Made by a program: the position numbers and the translations under genes
Part shown: piece by piece, positions 43,170 to 51,613 of the stretch
Layout of the letters: each line of letters starts with the position of its first letter
Position numbering within the stretch: position 1 is the first letter of the stretch
Notes under the pieces: generated by a model
The model's input: the letters and a program-made list of their open reading frames with translations, nothing else
Databases searched by the model: none
Told to the model about the DNA's origin: nothing
NCBI RefSeq assembly: GCF_015291705.1
Contig: NZ_CP030050.1
Coordinates: forward strand, 4,960,001 to 5,024,000
DNA from: Bradyrhizobium arachidis
GTDB lineage: Bacteria; Pseudomonadota; Alphaproteobacteria; Rhizobiales; Xanthobacteraceae
Length of the DNA stretch: 64,000 bases
Direction of reading: 5' to 3'

Positions 43170-44309
43170 ATGCCGCGCCGCGTTTATCTCGACTGGAATG
43201 CGACCACGCCGCTCCGCACTGAAGCGCGGGCCGCGATGCTCGCTGCCTGGGACCTGATCGGCAATCCGTCGTCGGTTCATGCCGAGGGGCGCGAGGCGCG
43301 ACGGCTGGTCGAGGAGGCACGGAGCGCGCTTGCAGCGGCCACCGGTGCGCTGCCGCGGAACGTCGTCTTCACCTCCGCTGGAACCGAAGCCAACGCGCTG
43401 GCGCTCGCGCCGGGCCTGAAGAGTCCGTCTGGCGGTCCTGTCGAACGGCTGCTGGTCTCGGCGATCGAGCATGCCTCGGTGCTGGCAGGCGGCCGATTCC
43501 AGGCCAATAGAATCGGTCAAATCCGGGTCACGCGCTCGGGCGTGATCGACCTCGATCATCTGAAGGAACAGCTGGGCGACGGTCCGCTGGCGCTGGTCTC
43601 GATCATGGCGGCCAACAACGAGACCGGCGCGGTTCAGCCGGTCGCTGAAGCGGCGCGGATCGTCCACGAGGCCGGCGGCCTCCTGCATGTCGACGCGATC
43701 CAGGCGCTCGGCAAAATTGCTTTCAATATTAACGCGGTAGGCGCGGACCTTGCGACCTTTTCTGGGCACAAGATCGGCGGCCCAAAGGGCGTCGGCGCGC
43801 TGGTCGTCGCCGAGGGAATCGCCGGACTGGAGCCGGTGCTGCGCGGCGGCGGGCAGGAGCTGAACCGCCGCGCGGGAACCGAGAACGTCGCAGGCATCGC
43901 CGGGTTCGGTGCGGCGGTGAGGGCGGCGCTTCAGACTCTCCCGGAAGATGTGGAGCGGATGACAACCCTCAGGAATCGCTTGGAAAATGGACTTCGCGGC
44001 GTCGCCGGAGGCACCATCTTTGCCGACGACGTGGAGCGGCTGCCAAACACGGTCCTTTTCACCGCACCCGGCCTGAAGGCCGAGACTGCCGTGATCGGCT
44101 TCGACCTCGAAGGAGTCGCTGTCTCCTCTGGCTCCGCCTGCTCGTCCGGCAAGGTCCAGCCGTCCCACGTACTGTCAGCCATGGGGTATGATGCCACCGT
44201 GGCCCAGGGAGCGGTGCGTCTCAGTCTGGGCTGGTCCACGGAGCCAAATGACATCAATAGGGCGTTAGAGGCTTGGCGAAAGCTGGGTAATACCCTACTT
44301 AGAGCGTAA
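43170..44309 (+). CDS. Cysteine desulfurase, class I (NifS/IscS-like), first gene of suf operon
   Basis: 379 residues. A PLP enzyme that takes sulfur from cysteine for Fe-S assembly. The start MPRRVYLDWNATTPLRTEA is typical of the NifS/IscS class. The PLP lysine lies in TFSGHKIGGPKGVGALVV, and the active-site Cys in the class I loop VAVSSGSACSSGKVQPSHVL. The gene is followed by sufB after 113 bp. The same operon also encodes a class II SufS, so two desulfurases are co-encoded. No IscR/Rrf2 regulator gene precedes it. The ribosome site at ATG 43170 is weak. Confidence 0.92.
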   Translation: MPRRVYLDWNATTPLRTEARAAMLAAWDLIGNPSSVHAEGREARRLVEEARSALAAATGALPRNVVFTSAGTEANALALAPGLKSPSGGPVERLLVSAIEHASVLAGGRFQANRIGQIRVTRSGVIDLDHLKEQLGDGPLALVSIMAANNETGAVQPVAEAARIVHEAGGLLHVDAIQALGKIAFNINAVGADLATFSGHKIGGPKGVGALVVAEGIAGLEPVLRGGGQELNRRAGTENVAGIAGFGAAVRAALQTLPEDVERMTTLRNRLENGLRGVAGGTIFADDVERLPNTVLFTAPGLKAETAVIGFDLEGVAVSSGSACSSGKVQPSHVLSAMGYDATVAQGAVRLSLGWSTEPNDINRALEAWRKLGNTLLRA

Positions 44310-44322
44310 GCGACGAAACACG

Positions 44323-44339
44323 GCTTGAACGGTTCTAAG
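44323..44339. promoter_or_regulatory. Iron control element-like palindrome upstream of sufB
   Basis: GCTTGAACGGTTCTAAG resembles the Irr-binding ICE consensus TTTAGAA-N3-TTCTAAA known from Bradyrhizobium: the right half matches 6 of 7 bases, the left half 4 of 7. It lies 84 bp before the sufB start, in the gap after the first desulfurase gene, so it could control an internal promoter. The match is imperfect. Confidence 0.35.
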
Positions 44340-44422
44340 CACGTGCTTTCGGCCAGAAAACATCGTAATACTCGTCCGAGTTTGATCCACCGCGGTCCTT
44401 GAAACCGCGAGCGGAGGATGGA

Positions 44423-45919
44423 ATGCCAGCCGTACAAGAGACGGTCGAGCGCGTGAAGCGCATCGACGTCGACCAGTATCGTTATGGGTTTGAAACCCTG
44501 ATCGACTCCGAGAAGGCCCCCAAGGGGCTGTCGGAAGAGATCGTAAAATTCATCTCGCAGAAGAAGAACGAGCCCGCCTGGATGCTCCAGTGGCGGCTGG
44601 AGGCCTATCGGCGCTGGCTGACCATGACCGAGCCGACCTGGGCGCGCGTCGAGTATCCCAAGATCGACTTCCAGGACATCTACTATTACGCGGCGCCGAA
44701 GCCGAAGAAGACGGTCACCTCGCTCGACGAGATCGATCCGGAGATCCTGAAGACCTACGAGAAGCTCGGCATTCCCTTGCGGGAAGTCGCCATGCTCGAA
44801 GGCGTCGAGCCCAAGGTGGGCGAGGAAGATCCCGCCCGCCGCAAGATCGCGGTCGACGCGGTGTTCGATTCGGTCTCGGTTGCGACCACCTTCAAGGCGG
44901 AGCTCAAGAAGGCCGGCGTGATCTTTATGCCGATCTCGGAGGCGATCCGCGAGCATCCTGAGCTGGTGCAGAAATATCTCGGCTCCGTGGTTCCGACCTC
45001 GGACAATTTCTATGCGACGCTGAACTCGGCGGTGTTCTCCGACGGCTCGTTCGTCTACGTGCCGCCGGGCGTGCGCTGCCCGATGGAGCTGTCGACCTAT
45101 TTCCGCATCAACGAGCGCAACACCGGCCAGTTCGAGCGCACGCTGATCATCGCGGACAAGGGCTCCTACGTCTCCTATCTCGAAGGCTGCACCGCGCCGC
45201 AGCGCGACGAGAATCAGCTGCATGCGGCCGTGGTCGAACTCGTCGCGCTCGATGACGCCGAGATCAAATATTCGACTGTGCAGAACTGGTATCCCGGCAA
45301 TTCGGAAGGCAAGGGCGGCATCTACAATTTCGTCACCAAGCGTGGCGACTGCCGCGGTGATCGTTCCAAGATCTCCTGGACCCAGGTCGAAACCGGCTCG
45401 GCGATCACCTGGAAGTACCCGAGCTGCATCCTGCGTGGCGACAATTCGAGCGGCGAGTTCTACTCGATCGCGATCTCGAACGGCTTCCAGCAGGTCGATT
45501 CGGGCACCAAGATGATCCATCTCGGCAAGAACACGTCGAGCCGCATCATCTCCAAGGGCATCGCGGCCGGCAAGTCGCAGAACACCTATCGCGGTCTCGT
45601 CACCGCGCACCGGAAAGCGACCGGCGCGCGTAACTTCACGGCCTGCGACTCGCTGCTGATCGGCGACAAATGCGGCGCGCACACCGTGCCGTACATCGAA
45701 GCCAAGAACTCGTCGGCAACGTTCGAGCACGAAGCGACGACCTCGAAAATCTCCGAGGACGTGCTGTTCTACTGCATCCAGCGCGGCCTTTCGCAGGAAG
45801 AGGCTGTCGGCCTCGTCGTCAACGGCTTCGTCAAGGACGTGCTGCAGCAACTGCCGATGGAATTCGCGGTGGAAGCGCAGAAGCTGATCTCGATTTCCCT
45901 GGAGGGAAGCGTCGGGTAG
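44423..45919 (+). CDS. sufB: Fe-S cluster assembly scaffold protein SufB
   Basis: 498 residues. Subunit of the SufBC2D scaffold on which Fe-S clusters are built. Characteristic stretches are [58 protein letters not shown], and the C-terminal [23 protein letters not shown] with its conserved Cys and Glu. ATG 44423 has GGAGG 7 nt upstream; a TTG eight codons earlier is rejected. A short membrane-protein gene begins 5 bp after its stop, ahead of sufC. Confidence 0.97.
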   Translation: MPAVQETVERVKRIDVDQYRYGFETLIDSEKAPKGLSEEIVKFISQKKNEPAWMLQWRLEAYRRWLTMTEPTWARVEYPKIDFQDIYYYAAPKPKKTVTSLDEIDPEILKTYEKLGIPLREVAMLEGVEPKVGEEDPARRKIAVDAVFDSVSVATTFKAELKKAGVIFMPISEAIREHPELVQKYLGSVVPTSDNFYATLNSAVFSDGSFVYVPPGVRCPMELSTYFRINERNTGQFERTLIIADKGSYVSYLEGCTAPQRDENQLHAAVVELVALDDAEIKYSTVQNWYPGNSEGKGGIYNFVTKRGDCRGDRSKISWTQVETGSAITWKYPSCILRGDNSSGEFYSIAISNGFQQVDSGTKMIHLGKNTSSRIISKGIAAGKSQNTYRGLVTAHRKATGARNFTACDSLLIGDKCGAHTVPYIEAKNSSATFEHEATTSKISEDVLFYCIQRGLSQEEAVGLVVNGFVKDVLQQLPMEFAVEAQKLISISLEGSVG

Positions 45920-45924
45920 GTCAG

Positions 45925-46128
45925 ATGATCCGCAACTTCCTTGCCGCCGTCCAGTTTGGTCCGCTTGCGATCACTTTGTTCGTTGCGATTGCTGGAGCGG
46001 TCGTCGCCCTGATTGGCGGCTTTGCAGGGTGGGATGGGGTAACCGACTTCGGCAAACTAGCTGCCGGTGGAGGAGCTCTCGGATTTTTTGGCTGGCTCTT
46101 TCTTCCGATTATCTTGCGGTCGATTTAG
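45925..46128 (+). CDS. Small two-helix membrane protein inserted between sufB and sufC
   Basis: 67 residues, MIRNFLAAVQFGPLAITLFV at the start, with two hydrophobic helices (about residues 10-33 and 45-66) joined by the short loop AGWDGVTDFGKLA. TAGGT precedes the ATG, which is 5 bp after the sufB stop, and sufC starts 16 bp after its stop, so it is co-transcribed and probably translated. I recognise no family. Its position inside an otherwise canonical suf operon is its main clue; a role in Fe-S assembly is only a guess. Confidence 0.7.
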   Translation: MIRNFLAAVQFGPLAITLFVAIAGAVVALIGGFAGWDGVTDFGKLAAGGGALGFFGWLFLPIILRSI

Positions 46129-46144
46129 GCCAGAAGGAAACAAA

Positions 46145-46894
<750 letters not shown>

Positions 46895-46905
46895 GGATTT
46901 TTGCG

Positions 46906-48228
46906 ATGAACGTTGCTGTGGCAAAGACCGGGAACGGCCGCGCGGTGAGCGATCTCTTCGCCAGCGCCGAAGGCCGCCTGCCGGGTTCGCCGTCCGTGAT
47001 CGCCGGCCGCCGCGAGGCGTTCGAGACCTATGAGCGTCTCGGCCTGCCGCATCGCCGGGTCGAGGAATGGAAATATACCGATCTGCGCGCGCTGGTCGGC
47101 GAGGTGCTGCCGCTGGCGGCGAGCCCCGATGCGGCTGCGCTCAAAGCTGCCGCGGAGGCCGTGAAGGCGCATGCGATCGCAGGCGCCCGCAAGCTGGTGC
47201 TGGTCGACGGTGCGTTCGTGGCCGATCTCTCCGACGTCAAGGCACTCTCGTCCGAAGCGAGCCTCAGGACGCTGCGCGAGGTGCTGGCGAACGAGGCAAA
47301 TCCCGCCGCCGGCGATCTGCTCCAGACCGCCGCGACCGATGCGGTGATCTCGCTCAATGCGGCGATGGCGACGGATGGCGTGGTGGTCTCGGTGGCCGAC
47401 GGCACGCAGCTGTCTGCGCCGATCCAGGTCATCCACATTGCGACCGCGGCTGGCGCGTCCGCGTTCACTCGCTCGCATCTGCGGATTGGCAAAGGCGTGC
47501 GCGCCACAATCGTCGAGAGCTTCGTCGCGGCCGGGAAGGCGAGCGGCTACCAGGTCAACGATGCGGTGATCCTCTGGATTGGCGATGACGCTGACATCGC
47601 CCATATCCGTTTGATGGACGACGCGCCTGACGCGGTGAACGTCACCTCGCAATTCGTCACCGTCGGCGCCAACACCAAGCTGAACTTCTTCAACATGACC
47701 ACCGGCGCAGCCGTCAGCCGCCTGCAGGGCTTCATCACGCTGGCAGGCGAGGGCAGCGAACTCTCCGCCAATGGCGTCAACCTGTTGCAGAAGACCGAGC
47801 ATGGCGACACCACGCTGGTGGTCGATCATGCCGTGCCGAACTGCGTCAGCCGCGAGGTCTTCCGTGCCGTGATCGACGATCGCGCCCATTCGGTGTTCCA
47901 GGGCCGCATCATCGTCCGTCCCGATGCGCAGAAGACCGACGGCAAGATGATGACCCGGGCGCTGCTGCTCTCGGACGAGGCCGAGGCCGACAACAAGCCC
48001 GAGCTCGAGATCTTTGCCGACGACGTCTCCTGCGGCCACGGCGCTACCGCCGGCGCGCTGGACGACAGCCTGCTGTTCTATCTGAAGGCGCGCGGTCTGC
48101 CGGAGAAGCAGGCTCAGGCGCTGCTGATCCAGGCTTTCGTCGGTGAGGCGATTGAGCAGATCGCTGATGACGGATTGCGCGAGCACGTGATCGGCATCGC
48201 CGAGCGCTGGCTGGAGCGGCGGTCATGA
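46906..48228 (+). CDS. sufD: Fe-S cluster assembly protein SufD
   Basis: 440 residues, the SufB paralogue in SufBC2D. Recognised by RVEEWKYTDLRAL at the N-terminal side and the beta-helix core with GAAVSRLQGFITLAGEGSEL and RAVIDDRAHSVFQGRIIVRPDAQKTDGK, ending DDVSCGHGATAGALDDSLLFYLKARGL. The conserved His in the CGHGAT motif is the cluster-ligand candidate on the SufD side. Its stop overlaps the sufS start by 4 bp (ATGA), so translation is coupled. Confidence 0.96.
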   Translation: MNVAVAKTGNGRAVSDLFASAEGRLPGSPSVIAGRREAFETYERLGLPHRRVEEWKYTDLRALVGEVLPLAASPDAAALKAAAEAVKAHAIAGARKLVLVDGAFVADLSDVKALSSEASLRTLREVLANEANPAAGDLLQTAATDAVISLNAAMATDGVVVSVADGTQLSAPIQVIHIATAAGASAFTRSHLRIGKGVRATIVESFVAAGKASGYQVNDAVILWIGDDADIAHIRLMDDAPDAVNVTSQFVTVGANTKLNFFNMTTGAAVSRLQGFITLAGEGSELSANGVNLLQKTEHGDTTLVVDHAVPNCVSREVFRAVIDDRAHSVFQGRIIVRPDAQKTDGKMMTRALLLSDEAEADNKPELEIFADDVSCGHGATAGALDDSLLFYLKARGLPEKQAQALLIQAFVGEAIEQIADDGLREHVIGIAERWLERRS

Positions 48229-49472
48229 GCACCCATCCCGCAGTCAAGAACGGCGCCTATGACGTCGCGCGCGTGCGCGAGGACTTTCCGGCGCTCGCCC
48301 TGGAAGTCTACGGCAAGAAGCTGGTCTATCTCGACAACGCCGCCTCGGCGCAGAAGCCGAAGTCCGTGCTCGACCGGATGACGCAGGCTTATCAGTCCGA
48401 ATACGCCAACGTGCATCGCGGCCTGCATTACCTCGCCAATGCCGCGACGGAGGCCTATGAGGGCGGCCGCGCCAAGGTGGCGCAGTTCATCAATGCTGCG
48501 CGGACCGAGGAAGTGATCTTCACCCGCAACGCGACCGAGGCGATCAATCTGGTTGCGTCTTCGTGGGGTAGCCCGAACATCAAGTACGGTGACGAGATCG
48601 TCCTCTCGATCATGGAGCATCACTCCAACATCGTGCCCTGGCATTTCCTCAGGGAGCGCCAGGGTGCCGTGATCAAGTGGGCGCCGGTCGACGACGAGGG
48701 CAATTTCCTCATCGACGAGTTCGAGAAGCTGCTGACCGCGAAGACCAAGCTGGTCGCGATCACGCAGATGTCGAACGCGCTCGGCACCATCGTGCCGGTC
48801 AAGGACGTCGTCAGAATTGCCCACGCCCGCGGCATCCCGGTGCTGGTCGACGGCAGCCAGGGCGCGGTGCACTTGCCCGTCGACGTCCAGGATCTCGGTT
48901 GCGACTTCTATGTCTTCACCGGACACAAGGTGTACGGTCCGACCGGCATCGGCGTGCTCTGGGCCAAGTACGACCACCTCGTCGCGATGCGCCCCTACAA
49001 CGGCGGCGGCGAGATGATCCGCGAGGTCTCGCGCGAGATCGTCACCTATGGCGATCCCCCGCACAAGTTCGAGGCGGGCACGCCCGCGATCGTCGAGGCC
49101 GTCGGGCTTGGCGCTGCCATCGACTACGTCAATTCGATCGGCAAGGAGCGCATCGCCGCGCACGAAGCCGATCTGACTGCCTACGCCCAGGAGAAGCTGC
49201 GCGAGATCAATTCGCTGCGGCTGATCGGCACGGCCCGCGGCAAGGGGCCGGTGATCTCGTTCGAGCTCAAGGGCGCGCACGCCCATGACGTCGCCACCGT
49301 GATCGACCGCCAGGGCATCGCGGTGCGCGCCGGCACCCATTGCGTGATGCCGCTTTTAGAGCGGTTCAACGTGACCGCCACCTGCCGGGCCTCGTTCGGC
49401 ATGTATAATACGCGGGAAGAAGTCGATCATCTGGCACAGGCGCTGCTCAAGGCGCGGGATTTGTTCGCATGA
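48225..49472 (+). CDS. sufS: Cysteine desulfurase SufS (class II)
   Basis: 415 residues. Class II cysteine desulfurase. The N-terminal region VYLDNAASAQKPKSVLDRM-like (LVYLDNAASAQKPKSV) and YQSEYANVHRGLHYLAN are typical. The PLP lysine is in FYVFTGHKVYGPTGIGVLW, and the catalytic Cys in the short class II loop RAGTHCVMPLLERF. These enzymes normally need a SufE or SufU partner; none is encoded in the operon. It overlaps sufD and the following DUF59 gene by 4 bp each. Confidence 0.96.
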   Translation: MSTHPAVKNGAYDVARVREDFPALALEVYGKKLVYLDNAASAQKPKSVLDRMTQAYQSEYANVHRGLHYLANAATEAYEGGRAKVAQFINAARTEEVIFTRNATEAINLVASSWGSPNIKYGDEIVLSIMEHHSNIVPWHFLRERQGAVIKWAPVDDEGNFLIDEFEKLLTAKTKLVAITQMSNALGTIVPVKDVVRIAHARGIPVLVDGSQGAVHLPVDVQDLGCDFYVFTGHKVYGPTGIGVLWAKYDHLVAMRPYNGGGEMIREVSREIVTYGDPPHKFEAGTPAIVEAVGLGAAIDYVNSIGKERIAAHEADLTAYAQEKLREINSLRLIGTARGKGPVISFELKGAHAHDVATVIDRQGIAVRAGTHCVMPLLERFNVTATCRASFGMYNTREEVDHLAQALLKARDLFA

Positions 49473-49840
49473 GTGACACGGCCGAAATCAAAGCCAATCC
49501 GATGGAGACTCTCTCGGCGCTGCCGCCGGAGGAGACCGAGCGCCTGACCACCGAGATCATCGCCGGCCTCAAGACCGTGTTCGATCCGGAAATCCCGGCC
49601 GACATCTATGAGCTTGGCCTGATCTACAAGGTCGAGATCAAGGATGATCGCTCGGTCGACGTGCTGATGACCCTGACGACGCCGAACTGTCCGGCCGCCG
49701 GCGAGCTGCCGACCATGGTCGAGAACGCGGTTGCCAGCGTCCCCGGCGTCGGCGTGGTCGACGTCAAGGTGGTCTGGGAGCCCGCATGGTCGCCGGAACG
49801 CATGAGCGACGAGGCCCGCCTCGTGCTCAACATGTGGTGA
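49469..49840 (+). CDS. sufT: SufT/DUF59 (MIP18-like) Fe-S maturation protein
   Basis: 123 residues. The MIP18/DUF59 core is IIAGLKTVFDPEIPADIYELGLIYKV (two adjoining motifs) with the conserved Cys in TLTTPNCPAAGELPTMVE. Homologues help to mature Fe-S proteins; the bacterial operon member is called SufT. It overlaps the sufS stop (ATGA) and is followed by the A-type carrier gene after 49 bp. Confidence 0.93.
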   Translation: MSDTAEIKANPMETLSALPPEETERLTTEIIAGLKTVFDPEIPADIYELGLIYKVEIKDDRSVDVLMTLTTPNCPAAGELPTMVENAVASVPGVGVVDVKVVWEPAWSPERMSDEARLVLNMW

Positions 49841-49889
49841 CGGTCTCGGCCCGCATTGAATTCGCTCCGCAACGGACCACATAGATAAC

Positions 49890-50288
49890 ATGACCCAGGC
49901 AACATCAGCTTCGACACCAAAGCCCCGGCGGCCCCGCCCGCAGGTGATGCGGCTGACCGATGCCGCTGCCCAGCGCATCACCGAGCTGACCCAGCGCGCC
50001 GATTCCGAGATCGTCGGCCTGCGTGTCGGCGTGAAGAACGGCGGCTGTGCCGGCCAGTCCTACACGGTCGAATACGCCCACGAGATCCGCCCGACCGACG
50101 AGGTCGTCGAGGACAAGGGCGTCAAGATCCTGGTCGACCCCAAGGCCGTGCTGTTCCTGCTCGGCACCGAGATGGACTACAAGGCCGACAAGATGCAGGC
50201 CCAGTTCGTCTTCAACAACCCCAACCAGATCTCCGCCTGCGGCTGCGGCGAGTCGGTCGAGCTGCGGCCGGCGAAGATCGACGGGTAA
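49890..50288 (+). CDS. sufA: A-type Fe-S carrier protein (SufA/IscA, HesB family)
   Basis: 132 residues. Carries Fe-S clusters from the scaffold to client proteins. The three invariant Cys are present: one in VGVKNGGCAGQSYTVEYA and two in the C-terminal SACGCGESVEL motif. The N-terminus has a Pro/Arg-rich extension (TPKPRRPRPQ). It is the last gene of the suf operon and is followed directly by a repeat element. Confidence 0.95.
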   Translation: MTQATSASTPKPRRPRPQVMRLTDAAAQRITELTQRADSEIVGLRVGVKNGGCAGQSYTVEYAHEIRPTDEVVEDKGVKILVDPKAVLFLLGTEMDYKADKMQAQFVFNNPNQISACGCGESVELRPAKIDG

Positions 50289-50310
50289 GCCCAGCTCTCT
50301 CCTCTCGCTC

Positions 50311-50454
50311 CGCCGTCGTCCTGGCGAACGCCAGGACCCATACCGCGTGATCTAGCGGTGACGTGCGGTACCAGTACCACGCTTTCTTAGCTGCCAGTCT
50401 TCGCTAAACTCCTCCCTGTGATTATGGGTCCGCGCGTTCGCGGGGACGACGGCG
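50311..50454. repeat. Interspersed palindromic repeat (CGCCGTCGTCC type)
   Basis: About 144 bp with complementary ends: CGCCGTCGTCC plus AGGACCCATA on the left, and TATGGGTCC plus GGGGACGACGGCG on the right, each with inner short palindromes (TGGCGAACGCCA, CGCGCGTTCGCG). I recognise it as a frequent Bradyrhizobium-type intergenic element. Its right end runs into the GGGGGAG used as the ribosome site of the next gene. Confidence 0.75.
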
Positions 50455-50464
50455 GGGGAGTCCA

Positions 50465-50902
50465 ATGGACCGCGAATTCCTGATCGACCTGTTCGCCGAT
50501 TTCGGTCCGGTCACCATCCGAAAAATGTTCTCTGGCTACGGCATCTCCGCCGACGGCACCAACTTCGCGCTGTCCTTGCGGGCCGGCCTGTTCTTCCGCG
50601 CCGACGAGGTGACCATTCCGGAATTTGAGGCCGAGGGGTCAAAGCCGTTCCAGTACTCGACCCGCGCCAAGACCGTGACGGTCAATTCCTACTGGGAGCT
50701 GCCGGCGCGGCTGTTCGACGATTCCGCCGAGCTTGCGCAATGGGCAAGGGCGGCGCTCGCCGCGGCCCAGCGCGCCAAGGTGAAGAAGCGGCCGAAGCGG
50801 AAGAAGGCGGCGGCGAAGAAGACTGCGAAGAAGGCCGCGCCGAAGAAAGCCCCGGCGAAGAAGCGGTCGGCCCACAAGGCAGCCAAGAAGACGGTGCGGT
50901 AG
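50465..50902 (+). CDS. TfoX N-terminal-domain protein with lysine/alanine-rich tail
   Basis: 145 residues. Residues 1-95 match the TfoX_N fold: FLIDLFADFGPVTIRKMFSGYGISADG, LSLRAGLFFRADE, PFQYSTRAKTVTVNSYWELP. Residues about 97-145 are a histone-like Lys/Ala/Pro tail (KKRPKRKKAAAKKTAKKAA), which suggests nucleic acid binding. TfoX_N proteins are linked to competence and regulation but have no fixed biochemical role. The GGGGGAG ribosome site at 50454-50460 is contiguous with the upstream repeat, and the TAG stop (50900-50902) lies inside the downstream repeat. Confidence 0.82.
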   Translation: MDREFLIDLFADFGPVTIRKMFSGYGISADGTNFALSLRAGLFFRADEVTIPEFEAEGSKPFQYSTRAKTVTVNSYWELPARLFDDSAELAQWARAALAAAQRAKVKKRPKRKKAAAKKTAKKAAPKKAPAKKRSAHKAAKKTVR

Positions 50903-50988
50903 GGTGGGCAAAGCGGAGCGTGCCCACGATTAGGATTGTCATCGCGAGAAGTCGTAGGCACGGCGCGATGCGCCTTTGCCCACCCTAC
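50899..50988. repeat. Interspersed palindromic repeat (GTAGGGTGGGCAAAG type)
   Basis: 90 bp beginning GTAGGGTGGGCAAAG and ending CTTTGCCCACCCTAC, a perfect 15-bp terminal inverted repeat, with inner imperfect arms. Another common Bradyrhizobium-type element. Its first bases contain the TAG stop of the TfoX-like gene. It ends 12 bp before the fabA stop on the other strand. Confidence 0.8.
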
Positions 50989-51000
50989 GAGACCTGAGAA

Positions 51001-51534
51001 TTAGTCCGCGGCTTTCGTCAAACCAACCCGCATATCCTTCGCTACGAACACGCTGACGCCATCCGCAACCACACGGCCATCGGCAATGCCGAGCACCAAC
51101 TTGCCGCGCCGGACCATGCGCATGGCGACCTCGTAGCGCACGGAGCGCGTCTGCGGCGTGATGGCGCCCGTGACCTCGACTTCGCCGACACCGATGGCGC
51201 GGCCCTTGCCCGGTGAGCCCGACCAACCGAGCCAATAGCCGATCATCTGCCACATCGCGTCCAGGCCGAGACTTCCTGGCATCATCGCGTCACCGCGATA
51301 GTGGCAGTCGAAGAACCAGTGGCCCGGGACAATGTCGAGCTCGCCGACAATGTGGCCCTTGCCGTATGTGCCGCCGTCCAGGCTGATCTCGGTGATGCGG
51401 TCCATCATCAGCATCGGCGGCGCCGGCAATTGCGCGTTGCCCGGGCCGAAATAGCCGCCTTCGCTCGATCTCAGCAGCTCGTCCCTGGTGTAGGACGGCT
51501 GCGGCGTGTGAAAGTCATGCGGATTGTTGGGCAC
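51001..51534 (-). CDS. fabA: 3-hydroxydecanoyl-ACP dehydratase/isomerase FabA
   Basis: 177 residues. Dehydrates 3-hydroxydecanoyl-ACP and isomerises trans-2 to cis-3-decenoyl-ACP, the entry point of anaerobic unsaturated fatty acid synthesis. Catalytic His lies in IVPGHWFFDCHYRGDAMMPG, and catalytic Asp in SLGLDAMWQMIGYWLGW. The length is normal. The start is a GTG with GAGG about 10 nt upstream. No fabB or fabI is adjacent, unlike the usual fabA-fabB pairing; a repeat and the convergent TfoX-like gene lie just downstream. Confidence 0.96.
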   Translation of the reverse strand: MPNNPHDFHTPQPSYTRDELLRSSEGGYFGPGNAQLPAPPMLMMDRITEISLDGGTYGKGHIVGELDIVPGHWFFDCHYRGDAMMPGSLGLDAMWQMIGYWLGWSGSPGKGRAIGVGEVEVTGAITPQTRSVRYEVAMRMVRRGKLVLGIADGRVVADGVSVFVAKDMRVGLTKAAD

Positions 51535-51613
51535 GACGACAAATCCTCGATGCTCGGGCAGCGAGGAAGATGTCGTTCGGCAGATTGGAAAGTCAAGCGC
51601 GCGACGAGCCGCC

